A stretch of 34,639 bases of DNA from Rhizobium sp. (GTDB lineage Bacteria > Pseudomonadota > Alphaproteobacteria > Rhizobiales > Rhizobiaceae), in NCBI GenBank assembly GCA_029865885.1, contig JARXAK010000032.1, positions 1 through 34,639 on the forward strand. Direction: 5' to 3'. Every line of letters starts with the position of its first letter. Position 1 is the stretch's first letter. The position numbers and the translations under genes are program-made. Below are positions 9,962 to 18,157 of this stretch, piece by piece. The notes beneath the pieces are model-generated. The model worked only from the letters and a program-made list of their open reading frames with translations. It searched no databases and was not told where the DNA came from.

Positions 9962-9980
9962 GGTTAATGCACCATTAACC
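9962..9980 (+). promoter_or_regulatory. CtrA-type binding site before ftsK
   Basis: GGTTAAT-GCACC-ATTAACC is a perfect inverted repeat and contains TTAA-N7-TTAA, the full CtrA consensus of alphaproteobacteria. It lies 31 bp before the first possible ftsK start and just after the amtB terminator. CtrA controls cell-division and cell-cycle genes in this class, so control of ftsK is plausible. Confidence 0.6.
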
Positions 9981-10011
9981 CTCCCTCCTGTAGGGTACCG
10001 GATGGATATCC

Positions 10012-12717
10012 ATGTCGACATGGGTATCCGAGGACATCACCGGCAACAGGACGGACAGACATTCCATGAGCAGAGGCCATTCCGCAGCGCTTCCGGAGCA
10101 TTCCACCCGCTCCGTGTTGTCAGCGTTCCTCTTCCGCCAGTTTCTGGCCCTCACTGGCTTTGCGCTCTTCCTTCTGCTGGTGCTGGCGGTCGCCGCGCTG
10201 GCCACGTGGAACGTTTCGGATCCCAGCCTCTCCTACGCGACGGACAATCCACCGACCAACATTCTGGGACTTTCAGGCGCGGTCTTCGCCGATCTGATGA
10301 TGCAGTTCTTCGGCCTCGGCAGTCTGCTCGCCCTGCTGCCGGTTCTGGCATGGTCATTTGCACTGATCGGCGGGCGCAAGTTGAGCCGGATACCGGCACG
10401 CCTTGGTGCCTGGATTGCCGGCGCGCTTGTTTGCGCAGCAGCCGTCGGATGTTTCCCGCCGCCAACGACATGGCCGCTTCCGAGCGGAACGGGCGGCGTG
10501 CTCGGCGATCTGATCCTGCGCTTTCCTGCTCTCTTCATCGGCGCCTATCCAACCTCCACCTTCGCGATGATCCTGGGTGCAGTGCTCGCCTTGCCGGCGG
10601 CCTGGCTGATGCTTTTTGCTGCAGGCGCCATCGGCAAGCCGATCGAAGAGGTGGATGACGAGGAACCTGTTGCCCCCATGGCGCGCAACAAGGCAAAAGC
10701 GCCCGTTATCGACGATGACGAGGAAGACGACGAACGGCAGGGTCCGATCGCCTTCATCATGGGTGCGGTCACCCACAACTGGTATACGACGCGTGCCCGC
10801 GCCCGCCGTCTTTTCGGGATGACATCGAACGATCGGCGCGACCGCAAGTTCGATCAACCCTATGATTTCAACGATGACGAGTTCGGGACACTGAACGAGC
10901 CGGTCAGGGCCAAGGCACCGCCACTCAACGCCAGGGTTGAACCCTCACTGGAGGGGGTCCCGGTGCGGCCTGCTGGTCGCTCCATCGTGTCTCCTCCACC
11001 AATGTCCGCCGGGAACTTCGATGACGAAGACGACGATTTCGACCTCGATGACCTGCCAAGGCCGGCCGGCATTCTCTCTGAGGATGGCGTTCGATCCGCA
11101 TCGACAAGGGCCGCAGCCGCTTCGCCACGCGTCGTAGCACCTGCTGCCCGGCCGAAGCCCGGCCCGCGCGTCGATCGCGATGCCCAGGGCTCGCTGCTGC
11201 GGCCGGAGGGTTTTCAACTTCCATCGGTCCATCTCCTGGCGGAACCGCGCGCGATCACGCGCGACGCCACGCTCTCCGCCGAGGCGCTGGAACACAATGC
11301 CCGCCTGCTCGAAGGCGTTCTCGACGACTTCGGCGTCAAGGGCGAGATCATCCACGTCCGGCCTGGTCCGGTCGTGACGCTCTACGAACTGGAGCCGGCA
11401 CCGGGCATCAAGTCCTCGCGCGTCATCGGCCTTGCCGACGATATTGCCCGCTCGATGAGCGCCATTGCGGCCCGCGTCGCCGTCGTTCCCGGCCGCAATG
11501 CGATCGGCATCGAATTGCCGAACCAGACCCGCGAAACCGTCTATCTGCGTGAGCTGATCGGCAGCCGTGACTTCGACGGCAACAAGGCCAAGCTTGCCAT
11601 GGCACTCGGCAAGACGATCGGTGGCGAACCCGTCATCGCCGACCTCGCCAAGATGCCGCATCTGCTCGTGGCCGGCACGACCGGCTCGGGTAAGTCGGTC
11701 GCGATCAACACTATGATCCTGTCGCTGCTCTACAAGATGACGCCGGAGCAATGCCGGCTGATCATGATCGACCCGAAGATGCTCGAACTCTCCGTCTATG
11801 ATGGCATTCCGCATCTGCTGTCGCCTGTCGTCACCGATCCGAAGAAGGCCGTCGTGGCGCTCAAATGGACCGTCCGCGAGATGGAAGAGCGCTACAAAAA
11901 GATGTCGAAGATCGGCGTGCGCAATATCGACGGCTTCAACGCGCGTGTCGCACAGGCCCAGGAGAAGGGCGAGGTTCTGACCCGCACCGTCCAGACGGGC
12001 TTTGATCGTCAGACGGGCGAGGCCGTCTACGAGACGGAAGAGTTCGACCTGCAACCCATTCCCTATATCGTCGTGATCATCGACGAAATGGCCGACCTGA
12101 TGATGGTCGCCGGCAAGGACATCGAAGGCGCAGTCCAGCGCCTCGCCCAGATGGCCCGCGCCGCCGGCATCCATGTCATCATGGCGACCCAGCGTCCGTC
12201 GGTCGACGTCATCACCGGTACGATCAAGGCCAACTTCCCGACGCGTATCTCCTTCCAGGTGACGTCGAAGATCGACAGCCGGACGATCCTGGGCGAACAG
12301 GGCGCCGAGCAGTTGCTCGGTATGGGTGACATGCTCTACATGGCGGGTGGTGGGCGCATCCAGCGCGTCCACGGTCCCTTTGTGTCCGACCATGAGGTCG
12401 AGGAAATCGTGGCCTATCTGAAAACCCAGGGCTCGCCGCAATATCTCGAAGCCATCACCATCGACGACGATGAAGATGGCGAGGATGGCGGCGGCCCTGT
12501 TGGAACCGGCAATCTCGGCGAATCGGATGACCCCTACGATCAGGCCGTGGCGATCGTCTTGCGCGACGGCAAGGCATCCACCTCCTACGTCCAGCGTCGT
12601 CTCGGGATCGGCTATAACCGTGCCGCTTCCCTGATCGAGCGGATGGAGAAGGAGGGCATCATTGGCCCTGCGAACCATGCCGGAAAACGCGAAATCCTGG
12701 TGCCGACGGAAGAGTAA
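10012..12717 (+). CDS. ftsK: DNA translocase FtsK
   Basis: 901 aa. The N-terminus has four hydrophobic segments (about 45-210) that anchor it at the division septum. An acidic, low-complexity linker (about 215-420) follows, then the RecA-like motor with Walker A GTTGSGKS near residue 555 and Walker [12 protein letters not shown] near 690. The last 60 residues are the winged-helix gamma domain ([19 protein letters not shown]), which reads KOPS-type polarity sequences. The protein pumps chromosome ends through the closing septum and activates XerCD at dif. The true start may be 10066 ([11 protein letters not shown]), which resembles other rhizobial FtsK; 10012 is the longest option. The very long minus-strand ORF across it is an antisense artefact. 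Confidence 0.96.
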   Translation: MSTWVSEDITGNRTDRHSMSRGHSAALPEHSTRSVLSAFLFRQFLALTGFALFLLLVLAVAALATWNVSDPSLSYATDNPPTNILGLSGAVFADLMMQFFGLGSLLALLPVLAWSFALIGGRKLSRIPARLGAWIAGALVCAAAVGCFPPPTTWPLPSGTGGVLGDLILRFPALFIGAYPTSTFAMILGAVLALPAAWLMLFAAGAIGKPIEEVDDEEPVAPMARNKAKAPVIDDDEEDDERQGPIAFIMGAVTHNWYTTRARARRLFGMTSNDRRDRKFDQPYDFNDDEFGTLNEPVRAKAPPLNARVEPSLEGVPVRPAGRSIVSPPPMSAGNFDDEDDDFDLDDLPRPAGILSEDGVRSASTRAAAASPRVVAPAARPKPGPRVDRDAQGSLLRPEGFQLPSVHLLAEPRAITRDATLSAEALEHNARLLEGVLDDFGVKGEIIHVRPGPVVTLYELEPAPGIKSSRVIGLADDIARSMSAIAARVAVVPGRNAIGIELPNQTRETVYLRELIGSRDFDGNKAKLAMALGKTIGGEPVIADLAKMPHLLVAGTTGSGKSVAINTMILSLLYKMTPEQCRLIMIDPKMLELSVYDGIPHLLSPVVTDPKKAVVALKWTVREMEERYKKMSKIGVRNIDGFNARVAQAQEKGEVLTRTVQTGFDRQTGEAVYETEEFDLQPIPYIVVIIDEMADLMMVAGKDIEGAVQRLAQMARAAGIHVIMATQRPSVDVITGTIKANFPTRISFQVTSKIDSRTILGEQGAEQLLGMGDMLYMAGGGRIQRVHGPFVSDHEVEEIVAYLKTQGSPQYLEAITIDDDEDGEDGGGPVGTGNLGESDDPYDQAVAIVLRDGKASTSYVQRRLGIGYNRAASLIERMEKEGIIGPANHAGKREILVPTEE

Positions 12718-12840
12718 ACGTCCGTCGGTTCCACAATGGGCCAACGGGCCTCGGGGCGAGTTGCCGCAGCGGCAAGGCGATGACGGCCATGAAGCCGCCG
12801 CCTTTTTCGGCGAGACCGAAAGCATATGAAGGAGTACAGC

Positions 12841-13497
12841 ATGACAGAAAGCAAACAACGCGCCACCCGCCTCCCGATGATGGCCAGCCGTCGCCAGTTG
12901 GTGTTGGGAACGGCGGCCATGATGGCCTGCGCAGCGCTGCCGTTTCCTGTCTTTGCAGCACAGGAAGCGGCCCAGCAGATCGCCGACCACTTCTCGAGCG
13001 TGAAAACGATGATGGGCGAATTCGTCCAGTTCGGCCCGCGCGGCGAACAGACCGGTGGCAAGTTCTTCATTGAGCGCCCGGGCAAGCTGCGCTTCAACTA
13101 TGAGAAACCCTCACCGATGCGCGTGATCTCCGACGGGAAAAACGTCGTGATCGGCAATACCAAGCTAAAGACCTGGGATCTCTATCCGCTAAACAAAACA
13201 CCGCTCAGCCTGCTCCTGGCCGACCGGATCGACCTGGGCAACCAGTTGGTGCGCGACGTGAAGCAGGAAGCCGATCTGACCACGATCGTGCTGGGTGACC
13301 GCACGATCTTTGGCGATTCGACGATCACCCTGATGTTCGATCCGAAGTCGTTCGAGCTGCGTCAGTGGACGATCACCGACATGCAGAAGAAAGATACGTC
13401 CGTGATGATTTTCAACGTCCAGAACGGCGTGCAGTTGGATCCGAGCGTCTTTGAAATTCCCTACGCCGAAGTGCACGGACAGAAGCGCGGCGGCTGA
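12841..13497 (+). CDS. lolA: LolA-like outer-membrane lipoprotein carrier protein
   Basis: 218 aa. After an N-terminal export signal the mature part (from about residue 40) begins AAQQIADHFSSVKTMMGEF and shows FFIERPGKLRFNYEKPSP, the conserved LolA segment that lines the lipid-binding cavity. LolA carries lipoproteins across the periplasm from LolCDE to the outer membrane. The signal contains SRRQLVLG before a hydrophobic stretch, which resembles a twin-arginine signal rather than a plain Sec signal. Start 12841 has AAGGAG 6 bp upstream; the track start at 12826 overlaps that ribosome site. The gene follows ftsK by 123 bp, a common alphaproteobacterial order. Confidence 0.88.
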   Translation: MTESKQRATRLPMMASRRQLVLGTAAMMACAALPFPVFAAQEAAQQIADHFSSVKTMMGEFVQFGPRGEQTGGKFFIERPGKLRFNYEKPSPMRVISDGKNVVIGNTKLKTWDLYPLNKTPLSLLLADRIDLGNQLVRDVKQEADLTTIVLGDRTIFGDSTITLMFDPKSFELRQWTITDMQKKDTSVMIFNVQNGVQLDPSVFEIPYAEVHGQKRGG

Positions 13498-13520
13498 GGC
13501 AAACCTTTCGAGTTGTGGAG

Positions 13521-13555
13521 AAGGCGGCAGACCCGGGAGGTCCTGCCGCCTTTTT
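13521..13555 (+). terminator. Rho-independent terminator after lolA
   Basis: AAGGCGGCAG pairs with CTGCCGCCTT, with a further ACC/GGT inner pairing, followed by a T run. It separates lolA from xth. Confidence 0.88.
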
Positions 13556-13612
13556 CTGTTCATGCGCGCCGTAATCCCCTAAACACGCGGAGGAACCTGG
13601 AAAGCGGATGCC

Positions 13613-14419
13613 ATGACACTCTCGATCTCCACCTGGAACATCAATTCGGTACGGCTGCGTCTGCCGATCGTCGAGGACTTTCTGAAGCGCGTGAACCCCG
13701 ACATCCTGTGCCTGCAGGAGATCAAGTGCCAGAACGACCAGTTCCCGGCAGCGGAGATTGCAAACCTCGGCTATTCCAACATCGTGATCCACGGCCAGAA
13801 GGGCTATCACGGGGTGGCGATCTGCTCGAAATTGCCGCTCACGGAGGATCACCGCCAGGACTACTGTGGCGTCGGCGACAGCCGGCATATCTCGGCCGTC
13901 GTTGACTGGGCAGGCCGGCGGATCCGTATTCATAACTTCTATGTTCCCGCCGGTGGCGACGAGCCAAACCGGGAAGTGAACCCGAAATTCGGTCACAAGC
14001 TGGATTTCGTCGAGGAGATGAAGGCGCTTTCTGCCGAAGCCGAGCCGAACACGGCCTCGGTCCTCGTCGGCGACCTCAACATCGCACCGCTGGAGCATGA
14101 TGTCTGGTCGCACAAGCAGATGCTGAAGATCGTCAGCCACACGCCGGTTGAAACCGAGGGCCTGCTCGAGATCATGCGGCAGGGCAAATGGGTCGACCTG
14201 ATGCGCCAGCATGTGCCTGCCTCGGAAAAGCTCTACACCTGGTGGAGCTACCGCGCCAAGGATTGGGCGGCAGCGGATCGCGGGCGCCGCCTGGACCACA
14301 TCTGGTCGTCGGCGGACCTTGCGCCGCTTCTGTCGCGCGTCGATATTCTGAAGGAAGCCAGAGGCTGGAATCAGCCTTCGGACCATGTCCCGGTCACCGC
14401 CTATTTCAAGGCTCCATAG
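13613..14419 (+). CDS. xth: Exodeoxyribonuclease III (AP endonuclease)
   Basis: 268 aa, typical Xth length. It cleaves at abasic sites and degrades DNA 3' to 5' in base-excision repair. The endonuclease/exonuclease/phosphatase fold is marked by SISTWNINSVR at the start, CLQEIKC with the metal-binding glutamate near residue 34, GDLNIAPLEHDVW with the catalytic Asp/Asn near 150, LDHIWSS near 225 and the final SDHVPV with the catalytic histidine. All active-site motifs are intact. It lies after the lolA terminator and before a convergent CNB-domain gene, with 23 bp between the two stop codons. Confidence 0.95.
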   Translation: MTLSISTWNINSVRLRLPIVEDFLKRVNPDILCLQEIKCQNDQFPAAEIANLGYSNIVIHGQKGYHGVAICSKLPLTEDHRQDYCGVGDSRHISAVVDWAGRRIRIHNFYVPAGGDEPNREVNPKFGHKLDFVEEMKALSAEAEPNTASVLVGDLNIAPLEHDVWSHKQMLKIVSHTPVETEGLLEIMRQGKWVDLMRQHVPASEKLYTWWSYRAKDWAAADRGRRLDHIWSSADLAPLLSRVDILKEARGWNQPSDHVPVTAYFKAP

Positions 14420-14442
14420 CCTGCGATGGATAGCCGGCTGTC

Positions 14443-14898
14443 TTAAGAGAATTTCGGCGCCAGCGCTTCGGCGCCGTCGATCAGGGCCGCCAGCGACTGC
14501 TTGATGCGGCCCTCGACCTGGCGCGCCATCTGGGGATATTCCTCGAGCAGGCGGTGGAACAGGGCGCGCGTGATCCTGATGACCTCGACATCCTCGACGG
14601 CGACGGCCGTATACTTGCGCTCGACCATGGTGATCAATGCGAGCTCGGACAGCATGACACCGGGCCCGATGCGGGTTTCCAGATGTGGCTTGCCGTCCCG
14701 GCCAATGATGTAAAGCTCAATTTCGCCACGTGAGAGCACATAGGCACATTCAGCGGGCGCCTTCTCGCGAAACAGGGCCTGACCGGCGGCGACCTGGCGA
14801 TGTTCGGCGCCGAAGGCGATCAACCGGAGTTGGTCCTTGTCGAGAGCCGAAAAGAGCGGCAGGGCCGACAGAAGCTCGATATCGTCGCTGAGTGACAT
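14443..14898 (-). CDS. Cyclic-nucleotide-binding-domain protein without a DNA-binding domain
   Basis: 151 aa, one Crp/Fnr-type cNMP-binding beta-barrel and a C-terminal helix. It begins LLSALPLFSALDKDQL, has SRGEIELYIIGRDGKP and a phosphate-binding-cassette-like RIGPGVMLSELALITMVERKYTAVA, but then ends with a helix (RLLEEYPQMARQVEGRIKQ) and no helix-turn-helix. It therefore cannot act as a Crp-type transcription factor alone and more likely senses a ligand for a partner. In Brucella the neighbour of the CenR orthologue OtpR is annotated as a cAMP-dependent-kinase-regulatory-subunit-like protein, and this gene has the same position. It lies downstream of the CenR-like gene, 118 bp away and separated by a terminator. 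Confidence 0.85.
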   Translation of the reverse strand: MSLSDDIELLSALPLFSALDKDQLRLIAFGAEHRQVAAGQALFREKAPAECAYVLSRGEIELYIIGRDGKPHLETRIGPGVMLSELALITMVERKYTAVAVEDVEVIRITRALFHRLLEEYPQMARQVEGRIKQSLAALIDGAEALAPKFS

Positions 14899-14959
14899 GG
14901 CGTTTTCCTGCTCCGGGCGAACCGCTCTGGCCCGACCGTGGTCAGTGCATAACGCAAAA

Positions 14960-14998
14960 CGGGGATGAAGACGACCCTTGGGCTGTCCTCATCCCCGC
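14960..14998 (-). terminator. Terminator after the CenR-like gene
   Basis: CGGGGATGA pairs with TCATCCCCG, extended by GAC/GTC after one mismatch. On the minus strand it is followed by TTTT. It separates the regulator from the CNB-domain gene. Confidence 0.75.
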
Positions 14999-15016
14999 TG
15001 CAATCCAATCAGACGC

Positions 15017-15700
15017 TCAGGGAACGATCTTGTAGCCGCCGTTTTCCGTCACGAGGATCTCCGCATTGGAGGGATCACGTTCGATCTTCTGGCGCAGACG
15101 ATAGACATGGGTTTCCAGCGTGTGTGTCGTGACGCCGGAATTGTAGCCCCATACTTCCTCCAGGAGGACATCGCGGGTTACCACCTTCTGGCCTGCCCGA
15201 TAGAGATACCGGATGATCGCAGATTCCTTCTCCGTCAACCGGATCTTCTTACCGTCCTCGGTGGTCAGCAGCTTCTGGCTCGGCTTGAAGAGATAGGGAC
15301 CGACCCCGAAGGTCGCGTCTTCGCTCTGCTCGAACTGGCGCAACTGGGCCCGGATCCGGGCGAGGAGAACGGCAAAGCGAAACGGCTTGGTCACATAATC
15401 GTTGGCGCCAGCTTCCAGACCAAGGATCGTATCCGAATCCGTGTCGTGCCCCGTCAACATGATGACCGGCGACTTGAAGCCGCCCTTGCGCAAGAGCTTG
15501 ACCGCCTCGCGTCCATCCATGTCGGGCAGACCGACATCCATGATCATCAGATCGACCTGGGCCGATTTGGCCGTCTGCATGGCGCGGGTCGCATTGCTTT
15601 CCTGCAGGAGCGAAAACTCTTCGTAAAGCGAGAGCTGCTCGACCAGGATCTGCCTCAGATCATCGTCGTCATCTACGAGCAGAATGGTCCGCGTCGTCAT
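15017..15700 (-). CDS. cenR: OmpR-family response regulator, CenR/OtpR-like
   Basis: 227 aa. The receiver domain (1-120) has the acidic pocket VDDDDDL, phospho-acceptor Asp55 in IMDVGLPDMDG, Thr83 and Lys105 in YVTKPF. The winged-helix effector (about 130-227) ends with ETHVYRLRQKIERDPSN and TENGGYKIVP. CenR with its kinase CenK controls the cell envelope and is essential or important in several alphaproteobacteria; the acidic DDDDD run and the adjacent CNB-domain gene match the Brucella OtpR locus. No kinase gene is in the window. A tandem heptamer lies about 50 bp upstream of its start. Identification as CenR rests on recall of this arrangement, so the family is certain but the name is less so. 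Confidence 0.72.
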   Translation of the reverse strand: MTTRTILLVDDDDDLRQILVEQLSLYEEFSLLQESNATRAMQTAKSAQVDLMIMDVGLPDMDGREAVKLLRKGGFKSPVIMLTGHDTDSDTILGLEAGANDYVTKPFRFAVLLARIRAQLRQFEQSEDATFGVGPYLFKPSQKLLTTEDGKKIRLTEKESAIIRYLYRAGQKVVTRDVLLEEVWGYNSGVTTHTLETHVYRLRQKIERDPSNAEILVTENGGYKIVP

Positions 15701-15746
15701 CCGTCATCCTTCCAGAATGGTCCCATGCTCGGGTCTTGCTGCCCAA

Positions 15747-15764
15747 GTAAGCCGCATGTAAGCC
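15747..15764 (-). promoter_or_regulatory. Tandem heptamer, candidate OmpR-family operator
   Basis: On the minus strand GGCTTAC-N4-GGCTTAC is an exact direct repeat with 11-bp period, 47-64 bp before the CenR-like start and about 60 bp before the divergent L,D-transpeptidase gene. Two half-sites one helical turn apart is the usual layout for winged-helix response regulators. Function is inferred. Confidence 0.45.
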
Positions 15765-15824
15765 TTACTCGCAGCCGTTTAAGGGCTATGAATACAACAA
15801 TATTCACGAACAAGGCAAAAAGTC

Positions 15825-16382
15825 GTGACCAAAGGGCTGAAGGTGGCAGGAGGAACCCGACGAACAGTCAATCGATTGACGGTTCGACCTGCCCCGCGCG
15901 ACCAGAGGCAGGCCATTCTGCAGGTTGGCCCGCTGACTTTCCGAGCCGCCCTTGGACGCAGCGGACGAACAAGCCGCAAACGGGAAGGCGATGGCGCAAC
16001 ACCGATCGCCGTCATGCCCCTGCTTTTTGCCTATCGACGTGGCGACCGGGGACCATTGCCCTGGACGACCCTTCCCATGCGCCGATCGACGATGGAGATG
16101 CTCTGGTGCGATGCCGTCGGCGACGCCAATTACAACCGCCCGGTTCGCGCGCCTTTCAAACCGAGCCATGAAAAGCTCCAACGTGACGACGAACTCTACG
16201 ATGTCTGCATCGTTCTCGACTGGAACCTGAAGAGCCGCAAGCGCCGATGCGGCTCTGCCATCTTCTTGCACATCGCAAGGCCGGGTTACACACCGACCGA
16301 GGGTTGCGTCGCAATCAGCCAGCGCGACATGCGGCGCCTGCTGCCGCATCTCGGACCCCGGACAGTGATTCAGGTTCTCTGA
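15825..16382 (+). CDS. L,D-transpeptidase (YkuD) family protein
   Basis: 185 aa beginning at a GTG. The N-terminal part reads TVRPAPRDQRQAILQVGPL and REGDGATPIAVMPLLFAYRR; then CIVLDWN, and near residue 150 SAIFLHIARPGYTPTEGCVAI, the YkuD catalytic motif with histidine and cysteine. Such enzymes make 3-3 crosslinks in peptidoglycan or link it to proteins, and are important in polar-growing Rhizobiales. No clear signal peptide is visible from the GTG start, so either export is unusual or the start is mis-set. It is divergent from the CenR-like regulator, which fits an envelope role. The overlapping 397-aa and 205-aa ORFs are shadows. Confidence 0.82.
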   Translation: MTKGLKVAGGTRRTVNRLTVRPAPRDQRQAILQVGPLTFRAALGRSGRTSRKREGDGATPIAVMPLLFAYRRGDRGPLPWTTLPMRRSTMEMLWCDAVGDANYNRPVRAPFKPSHEKLQRDDELYDVCIVLDWNLKSRKRRCGSAIFLHIARPGYTPTEGCVAISQRDMRRLLPHLGPRTVIQVL

Positions 16383-16532
16383 TAGAGCCTTCAGGGATTC
16401 TGGCCGGGCAGCCCCTTTCATAGCGATAAGTACGACCTAGATATCTGGAGATGGCGGCTTGGATTGCAGCTTTGTTTCACCCGCAGATATCGCGCCTGGC
16501 GCAACCAAATTTCGGATCCGGAGTATCTTTCC

Positions 16533-17363
16533 ATGACAGATCAGACCTATGTTTCCCTCAATGACGGCGCGCGTATCCCCCAGGTGGGCCTCGGCGTCTG
16601 GCAGACCCCCAATGATGAGGCGGCTCCTGCCGTGAAGGCTGCGCTCGACGCAGGCTATCGCCACGTCGACACGGCGGCAGTCTATGAAAACGAGGAAGGT
16701 GTCGGTGAAGGCCTTCGCCGATCCGGTCTGCCGCGCGCGGACATTTTTCTGACGACGAAGCTCTGGAACACCGAACAGGGCTACGATCAGACCCTGCGAG
16801 CCTTCGAGGCCAGCCTGAAACGCTTGGGAACAGACTATGTCGATCTCTACCTGATCCACTGGCCGTCGCCGCATCGCGGTCTGTTTGTCGACACGTGGAA
16901 GGCCTTCGTGAAGCTGAGGCAAGAAGGCCGCGTCAAATCAATCGGCGTTTCGAACTTCTATCCCGAGCATATCGAGAGGATCGTGGCCGAGACGGGCGTG
17001 GTGCCGGTCATAAACCAGATCGAACTGCATCCGGACTTCCAGCAACGGGAGCACAGGGCCCTCCATGAGAAGCACAAGATCGTCACGCAGTCCTGGAGCC
17101 CGCTGGGCCAGGGCAAGCTGCTCGGTCACTCGACCATCACGGAGATCGCGGCGAGGATCGGGCGGACACCAGCACAGGTGATCATTCGCTGGCACATCGA
17201 GAATGGTCTGGTGGTGATCCCGAAGTCGGTCACCCCTTCGCGCATCATCGAGAACTTCAAGGTTTTCGACTTCACGCTGTCGGCAGAGGACTTGGCCAGA
17301 CTGAATGCTCTGGACGACGCCGGCGCGCGGATCGGCCCGGATCCGAAGACGGCAACCTTCTGA
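16533..17363 (+). CDS. Aldo/keto reductase (2,5-diketogluconate reductase-like)
   Basis: 276 aa NADPH-dependent oxidoreductase with a TIM barrel. The catalytic tetrad is visible: Asp46 in YRHVDTAAVY, Tyr51, Lys76 in LTTKLWN and His109 in YLIHWP. SIGVSNFYPEHIE and the cofactor-binding IPKSVTPSRIIEN are also typical. It resembles the DkgA/B and short-chain AKR group that reduces 2,5-diketo-D-gluconate, methylglyoxal and other carbonyls; the real substrate is open. Start 16533 has GGAG 9 bp upstream, while the track start at 16464 adds an unlikely leader. It ends in a strong terminator shared with a convergent gene. Confidence 0.92.
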   Translation: MTDQTYVSLNDGARIPQVGLGVWQTPNDEAAPAVKAALDAGYRHVDTAAVYENEEGVGEGLRRSGLPRADIFLTTKLWNTEQGYDQTLRAFEASLKRLGTDYVDLYLIHWPSPHRGLFVDTWKAFVKLRQEGRVKSIGVSNFYPEHIERIVAETGVVPVINQIELHPDFQQREHRALHEKHKIVTQSWSPLGQGKLLGHSTITEIAARIGRTPAQVIIRWHIENGLVVIPKSVTPSRIIENFKVFDFTLSAEDLARLNALDDAGARIGPDPKTATF

Positions 17364-17391
17364 TTCACGTGTGACACCGCAAGATGTGAGA

Positions 17392-17422
17392 GGCCGCATC
17401 CATTCCCGGATGCGGCCCTTTT
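17392..17422 (+). terminator. Terminator after the aldo/keto reductase gene
   Basis: GGCCGCATCC pairs perfectly with GGATGCGGCC around a six-base loop, followed by CTTTT. It sits between two convergent genes. Confidence 0.85.
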
Positions 17423-17427
17423 CACGT

Positions 17428-17934
17428 TTACTGCTTGACGGCGGCGTCCCAGTGCTCGTCGGCCTTGCCGTCCAAGATCCGCCAGGTGTCGTACCACGTC
17501 GTGGTGTAGGTCTTGGTCGGGTCCTTGGGGTCCTTCTCCTCCCGCACGATCGCCACTGTCACGAGATCACCCTCGGCTGTCACGAAGGCCACAGGAGTCG
17601 AAAGTTTCTCGGGGATCGGCTTCTTCTCGACCTTGAGCACTTCGGTGAAGAACGTGACGACGGTATCACGGCCCGAAGGGACGTTCGGATTGTGCTGGAT
17701 GTAGCGCTCGGTCAGGAACTGATCGGCCTTGTCCCAATGCCCTGCTTCCAACAGGTCGCGCATGATGTGGTACACCACCTGCTTGTTGGCATGCAGCTTC
17801 GGATCTGGGCTGGTGAACAAGGCTTCCTTGTCCGCAGCAGCGACGACCGCCTCCTGAGCCGAGACCGAAACGGGCAACGCCAAGGGCGCGAACAAACTGA
17901 GCGTTATGGCAAGAAGTGCAGATCGCTTGAACAT
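17428..17934 (-). CDS. Secreted SnoaL/NTF2-like protein
   Basis: 168 aa. A clear Sec signal peptide (MFKRSALLAITLSLFAPLA, cleavage after VSVSAQ) predicts periplasmic location. The mature part has the SnoaL-like cone fold pattern: HIMRDLLEAGHWDKADQFL, YIQHNPNVPSGRD, and a TTWYDTWRILDGKADEHWD C-terminus. The HNP and EHWD segments are typical of the SnoaL polyketide-cyclase-like family, whose members act as small-molecule isomerases or binding proteins; no substrate can be named. Start 17934 is supported by CCAAAGGAG a few bases before it, so the longer track start is rejected. It is divergent from the ABC transporter genes. Confidence 0.82.
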   Translation of the reverse strand: MFKRSALLAITLSLFAPLALPVSVSAQEAVVAAADKEALFTSPDPKLHANKQVVYHIMRDLLEAGHWDKADQFLTERYIQHNPNVPSGRDTVVTFFTEVLKVEKKPIPEKLSTPVAFVTAEGDLVTVAIVREEKDPKDPTKTYTTTWYDTWRILDGKADEHWDAAVKQ

Positions 17935-18088
17935 GGATTTCTCCTTTGGAAGACGAAGGAAGTTCGTCAATGGATATCGATTGCTAAACTAGGCCGATAG
18001 CAGGCAGTTTTTCCATCCGAAGTCTGAAAATTAGAACCAACCACCGGAGCTGTTCAGCCGGAAGAAGGTGAGGCTGATGTTCATTCCG

Positions 18089-18111
18089 ATGCTGGCGGTC
18101 CTTGCCAGCAT
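18089..18111 (+). repeat. Perfect inverted repeat upstream of the amino-acid ABC genes
   Basis: ATGCTGGC-N7-GCCAGCAT has eight-base arms with no mismatch. It lies 47 bp before the binding-protein start in the 223-bp divergent region, has no T run after it, and may be an operator or a leader hairpin. Nothing else stands out in this intergenic region. Confidence 0.45.
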
Positions 18112-18157
18112 AGAACAAGATGTGACACTCTGCGCTGCCACAATTCGGGAGATTTCC

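Noticed and set aside
10945-12990. 681-aa minus-strand ORF across ftsK
   Set aside because: Antisense shadow produced by strong GC codon bias; ftsK on the plus strand has all expected domains, and the shadow has no recognisable motif.
14978-16171. 397-aa plus-strand ORF across the CenR-like gene
   Set aside because: Antisense to a clear response regulator, then out of frame with the L,D-transpeptidase.
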